64,000 bases of DNA from contig NZ_QLMJ01000001.1 in NCBI RefSeq assembly GCF_003259845.1, forward strand, positions 682,001 to 746,000. The letters are read 5' to 3'. The notes beneath the pieces were generated by a model that was given only the letters and a program-made list of their open reading frames with translations, was not told the DNA's origin and did no database searches. Source of the DNA: Actinoplanes lutulentus. GTDB taxonomy: Bacteria; Actinomycetota; Actinomycetes; Mycobacteriales; Micromonosporaceae. The translations under genes and the position numbers were made by a program. Below are positions 61,601 to 64,000 of this stretch, piece by piece; the stretch's first letter is position 1; the number at the start of each line of letters is the position of its first letter.

Positions 61601-63764
61601 GGCCGGATCGCAGGTACGCCTGAGCGAGCGGGTGCAGCAGCTCGTAACCGGCGGACGCATCCCCGGCGACGGCCTCGCTGAGATAGTCGACGGCTTCGAC
61701 CGGCGCCTGGTCGGCCAGCGCGCGCAGGCCGGCGGCCGCCACACCGCGCAGCCGGTCGGCGGCCGGCGCCGCGTCACCGGCCCGGCGGTAATGGCGGGCC
61801 ACCGCGTACGCGTGACCCTCGTCCCGCATCCCGTCAGGGAGCCGGTCCAGCGCCCGGGCCAGCGCCGCGTGCCGGGCCCGCAGGTCGTCGGCGCCGAGCC
61901 GGTCGAGCAGCACGTCACGCAGCTGGGGGTGGACGAACGCGTACCGGCCGCCGGTGCGGGGTTCCAGGACGTGCCGGTCGACGCCTGCGGTCAGCGCGGT
62001 CATCACCTTCTCGGCGTCGCCGAGGTCGAGCAACGGTTCTGGCCGGAAACGCACACCGGCGACGGCGGCCGTGATGAGGCAGTCGAGGGTGCCGCCGGGC
62101 AGCCGGGTCAGCCGGTCGGCGAGCAGGTCACGCACGTCGGCGGCGGCCGGCAGCGCGTCGGCGCCGACGGTGTCCAGCCGCCAGCGGCCCCAGAGCGGGC
62201 TGATCAGACCGGCGTCGAGCAGCCGCAGCAGGTGGCCGACCACGGCGAGGGGTGTGCCGTCGGTCCGGGCCACGACGTGGCGTACCAGCTCGTCCGGCAC
62301 CCGGGCGCCGGGCAGCCGGGACGCGACCATCGCGGCGACGGCGTGCTCGGGCAGCAACGTACAGGTCACTTCGAGGCTGCCGGCGGTGTTCGGCAGCTCG
62401 GCGCCGTCCGGCGCGGTGAGCAGCAGCATCACCGGCAGCGTCGGCAGCTCCTCGGCGAGCTTGGCGAGCAGGGCCCGGGTGCCGGAGTCGAGGTCGTGGG
62501 CGTCGTCGACGGCGATCAGCAGCCCACCGGAGCGGGTGGCGAGCTCACCGACGAACGTGACAGCGGCGGCGAGCACGTGCTCACCCTCGCCTTCGCCCTC
62601 CTCGCCCAGGAACCGGCCGAGCAGACCGCGACCGGCGGCCGCTGAGGACTCCTCGGCCAGACGCTGCGTCTCCGGGGAGCGGCGGGCTTCGGCGAGCCAG
62701 CCACCGACGGCTTCCCGGGCGGCCGCGAGCGGTGACGCCTCGTCGGGCCGGCCGGTCGCGCGCATCACCGGTACGCCGTCGGCGGCGGCCCAGGCGGCCA
62801 CCTCGGCGGCCAGCCGGGTACGCCCCGACCCGGCACCGCCACGAATCACGGTGACCCCGCCGGTGCCGCCCCGGGCCAGCTCCCAGCGCCGGCGCAGCCG
62901 CTCGGTCTCGGGTTCCCGGCCGATCAGCGGCCAGCCGGTGACGGCCGGGCGCTCGGCTGCCGTGCCGCCCGGGCAGCCCCGCAGGTCGGCGAGGATCGTG
63001 GCGGCGTCCGGGTACCGGTCGTCGGGGTCTTTCGCGAGCAGCCGGGCGACGACCGCGACCAGGGCCGGGTCGATGCCGGGACGCAGCGTGGCGAGGTCCG
63101 GCATCGGCGCGGTCAGGTGCAGGCGCAGCAGCTCGCCGACGTCGTCGGCCTCGAACGGGAGTCGCCCGGTCAGGCACTCGAAGAGCACGATGCCGAGCGA
63201 GTAGAGGTCGGAGCGGCCGTCGACCGGGCGTTTCAGCATGCCGGACTGCTCCGGTGCCGCGTACAGGAAGGTGCCGACCGCCTCGTCCTCGTGGGCTTCC
63301 TGGCCCAGCTGGGCCAGACCGAAGTCGATCAGCTTTGCCGGGCGGTCGCCGGAGACCATGATGTTGCCGGGTTTGATGTCGCGGTGCACCAGCCCGAGCC
63401 GGTGCGCGGCGGCCAGGCCGCGGGCCAGCTGAGCGGCGATCTCGACGACGCGTTCCTGGCTGAGCAGGCCGCCGGCGATCAGGTCGGCGAGCGTGCCGCC
63501 GGGGATCTGCTCCAGCACGAGGGCCGGCATGCCGTCGAGGTCACCGGCGGCGTGCACGCGAACGACAGCCGGGTCGTCGATGCAGGCCAGCAGGGCCGCT
63601 TCCCGGTTGAAGACGGCCCGGATCCCCGGGTACGCGTCAGGGGTGGCGAGGGGACGCTTCACCGCATAGGACACATCGCCTCGACGGGCGCGGTGCACCA
63701 TCGTGAAAGCACCCCGGCCGAGTTCCTCCCCGACGACCAGGTCGTTCAGGCCAATCTGCGTCAC
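58689..63764 (-). CDS. Serine/threonine kinase - AAA ATPase - GAF - diguanylate cyclase fusion
   Basis: A 1691-residue cytoplasmic signalling protein. Kinase domain at 1-270: GRGAFT loop, Lys36 in YAVKRP, HRDIKPGN (127-134), DFGLAQ and YAAPEQ, so all catalytic residues are present. From about 285 comes an AAA/STAND ATPase with GGAGSGRTRLA (Walker A) and LLIAVDDAHD (Walker B), then a long helical-repeat region to about 1130. Two GAF-like domains follow (about 1140-1310 and 1340-1500). The end is a GGDEF domain: active-site GGEEF at 1610-1614 with an intact RSSD inhibitory site at 1601-1604. PknK-like input, cyclic di-GMP output. No neighbour suggests the trigger. Confidence 0.9.
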   Translation of the reverse strand: MTQIGLNDLVVGEELGRGAFTMVHRARRGDVSYAVKRPLATPDAYPGIRAVFNREAALLACIDDPAVVRVHAAGDLDGMPALVLEQIPGGTLADLIAGGLLSQERVVEIAAQLARGLAAAHRLGLVHRDIKPGNIMVSGDRPAKLIDFGLAQLGQEAHEDEAVGTFLYAAPEQSGMLKRPVDGRSDLYSLGIVLFECLTGRLPFEADDVGELLRLHLTAPMPDLATLRPGIDPALVAVVARLLAKDPDDRYPDAATILADLRGCPGGTAAERPAVTGWPLIGREPETERLRRRWELARGGTGGVTVIRGGAGSGRTRLAAEVAAWAAADGVPVMRATGRPDEASPLAAAREAVGGWLAEARRSPETQRLAEESSAAAGRGLLGRFLGEEGEGEGEHVLAAAVTFVGELATRSGGLLIAVDDAHDLDSGTRALLAKLAEELPTLPVMLLLTAPDGAELPNTAGSLEVTCTLLPEHAVAAMVASRLPGARVPDELVRHVVARTDGTPLAVVGHLLRLLDAGLISPLWGRWRLDTVGADALPAAADVRDLLADRLTRLPGGTLDCLITAAVAGVRFRPEPLLDLGDAEKVMTALTAGVDRHVLEPRTGGRYAFVHPQLRDVLLDRLGADDLRARHAALARALDRLPDGMRDEGHAYAVARHYRRAGDAAPAADRLRGVAAAGLRALADQAPVEAVDYLSEAVAGDASAGYELLHPLAQAYLRSGRYDEAAAILDRALATETDRLRRARLLTTRIELHHTLWDDERALDATRAALAELRRPLPGAGLLALLAALFVAFGGGVVRRTKWGFGTARGRRRETSAALTAVLDAGGYAAAVGLRLREAGTLALRAVYAVNRLGPCPEYVRVYALIGYVTAVIHLRGTSERCLRQAARVADELGDPALTAYVEWLRGCALLFGGYDDGTAWEKVIARHSRWYSPAQMIPGYATVGLRLLLRGYTAESEREYERALRHLGDQDQALGTSLGMLSVMIPSGQSRFGDAGAALKRLRAAFPDGAGTPVQRANMLTAACCFLLEQGEVGAQLEEVLTEFHSLGLRASELMPQHKWVYVYQAHARLIQFRYAPDTERADRLEIARKAVADLGHVGGTPLLRAVHLTTRASLHYVAGEHQRCLKVADEAEMKLRGLDAPFIQYEVFRIRARAMRALGMANESERQARYALAIAGHHGWEQRRRQTRTEFGVEEGAGTHRRTVAERRPSGRNRHLDALQQIGAAAATILDPRQLAQVALDEMLRILGAERALFFLVDSGEPVRYAGRDASGELADDIAYGATLVRRVAETGEPLVVTGTEEGAALGSRSAVVHGLRSILVAPVQFKGRLIAVVYLDSRLARGIFTDDDVAVLTAVTSHVAVSLETARAAQLHSAVEAARQQQAMAEMLRASLAELTTILEPDRVLRQLFVILHSQLGAEAGCLIGPGGDVLEVFGESPGSAVGGVVGLDISDISFIDGVSADVLRLLGSSPVALAVPLQGRESPAGLILLGGATLDDTSRQVAAALATQGMTAYENARLFSRVQELATTDELTGQHNRRHFYAIAGALVNTAARHERQLAAAMLDIDKFKNINDTYGHGVGDEVIRTVAARVRSKLRSSDVLGRYGGEEFAVVLPDHEGQAAELAERVREVVGASPVMTQAGPVSVTISVGLARLEPGDASLDELLARADHALYRAKESGRNRVISA

Positions 63765-63839
63765 CTACACACACTCGCTCACATCCGCCGCGTCGTTGTC
63801 ATGATCGGCCGGAGACTGTCGGACCTGAATATTTCGCGG

Positions 63840-64000
63840 TTAGAGCGTGGCGGCCAGCTTGCGCAGCGCGTCGGCAGCTCCAACGGTCAGCGGCTCGCCG
63901 TGGCCCGGCAGGATCGCTTTCACGTCGAGGCCGGCCAGCTTCTTCACCGAGGCGGCCGCCTGGGTCATGTCCGCGGTGTACTGCGGGTTCGCCCCGGTCA
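63840..64000 (-). CDS. Metallo-beta-lactamase-fold hydrolase, C-terminal end (partial)
   Basis: The last 53 codons of a gene that continues beyond the right edge. VKAILPGHGEPLTVGAADAL is the typical terminal metal-ligand segment (His in PGHGE) of MBL-fold hydrolases, followed by a short helix. Nothing can be said about the substrate. It lies 75 bp upstream of the multidomain kinase gene on the same strand. Confidence 0.75.
   Translation of the reverse strand, partial: TGANPQYTADMTQAAASVKKLAGLDVKAILPGHGEPLTVGAADALRKLAATL

Overview
The window is high-GC actinobacterial DNA. Gene content (a KstR-controlled steroid-degradation cluster, an AftD-type arabinofuranosyltransferase, DUF3068 and DUF2613 envelope proteins, GGDEF proteins, frequent GTG/TTG starts) suggests a filamentous member of the Micromonosporaceae such as Actinoplanes. 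This placement is an inference from gene families, not from a marker gene.

Region 1 (1-16.7 kb) is a steroid/cholesterol catabolic cluster. It encodes ring opening (KshA tail, a small cysteine protein, KshB, two KstD paralogues, a third flavoprotein), the hydratase/aldolase/acetaldehyde dehydrogenase that finish the ring-derived dienoate (HsaE, HsaF, HsaG), and the end of side-chain removal (ChsE1, ChsE2, a fused ChsH2-ChsH1 hydratase, Ltp2). KstR is encoded inside the cluster. Three boxes matching the KstR consensus TnnAACnnGTTnnA lie in the three divergent promoter gaps. ChsE1 is unusually short and the two hydratase subunits are fused.

Region 2 (16.7-22.5 kb) holds a Tat-exported pectinesterase, a PAS-PAS hybrid histidine kinase, an unassigned 439-residue protein, a degraded serine hydrolase and about 1 kb of non-coding repeats (68-bp tandem repeats, dispersed palindromic units, 34-bp hairpin repeats). 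Region 3 (22.5-32.3 kb) is a ten-gene minus-strand operon: a dipeptide/nickel-type ABC importer, a TetR regulator, agmatine deiminase, N-carbamoylputrescine amidase, a DDAH-type hydrolase and an amidohydrolase. Eight successive junctions are 4-nt ATGA overlaps. It looks like a self-contained system for importing and deiminating guanidino compounds.

Region 4 (32.4-40.1 kb) carries a small hypothetical gene, a PEP-mutase/isocitrate-lyase family protein, a MazG-like protein, a single-chain assimilatory nitrate reductase fused to its flavoprotein reductase, and a GGDEF-EAL protein. Region 5 (40.1-53.7 kb) is a cell-envelope glycan block: propeller/fibronectin exoprotein, flippase, GT-C-like membrane protein, DUF2613 peptide, GT4, AftD, acyltransferase and DUF3068. 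Region 6 (53.7-64 kb) has an AI-2E-type permease, an FxsB-like radical SAM maturase without a visible precursor, a LysM/M15 peptidase whose 3' end was used as an integration site (33-bp direct repeats flanking a 1-kb remnant with an integrase tail), a mirror-symmetric palindromic array, a 1691-residue kinase/ATPase/GAF/diguanylate cyclase, and the end of a metallo-beta-lactamase-fold gene.

A recurrent theme is short tandem duplication at or across gene 3' ends, seen at seven places.
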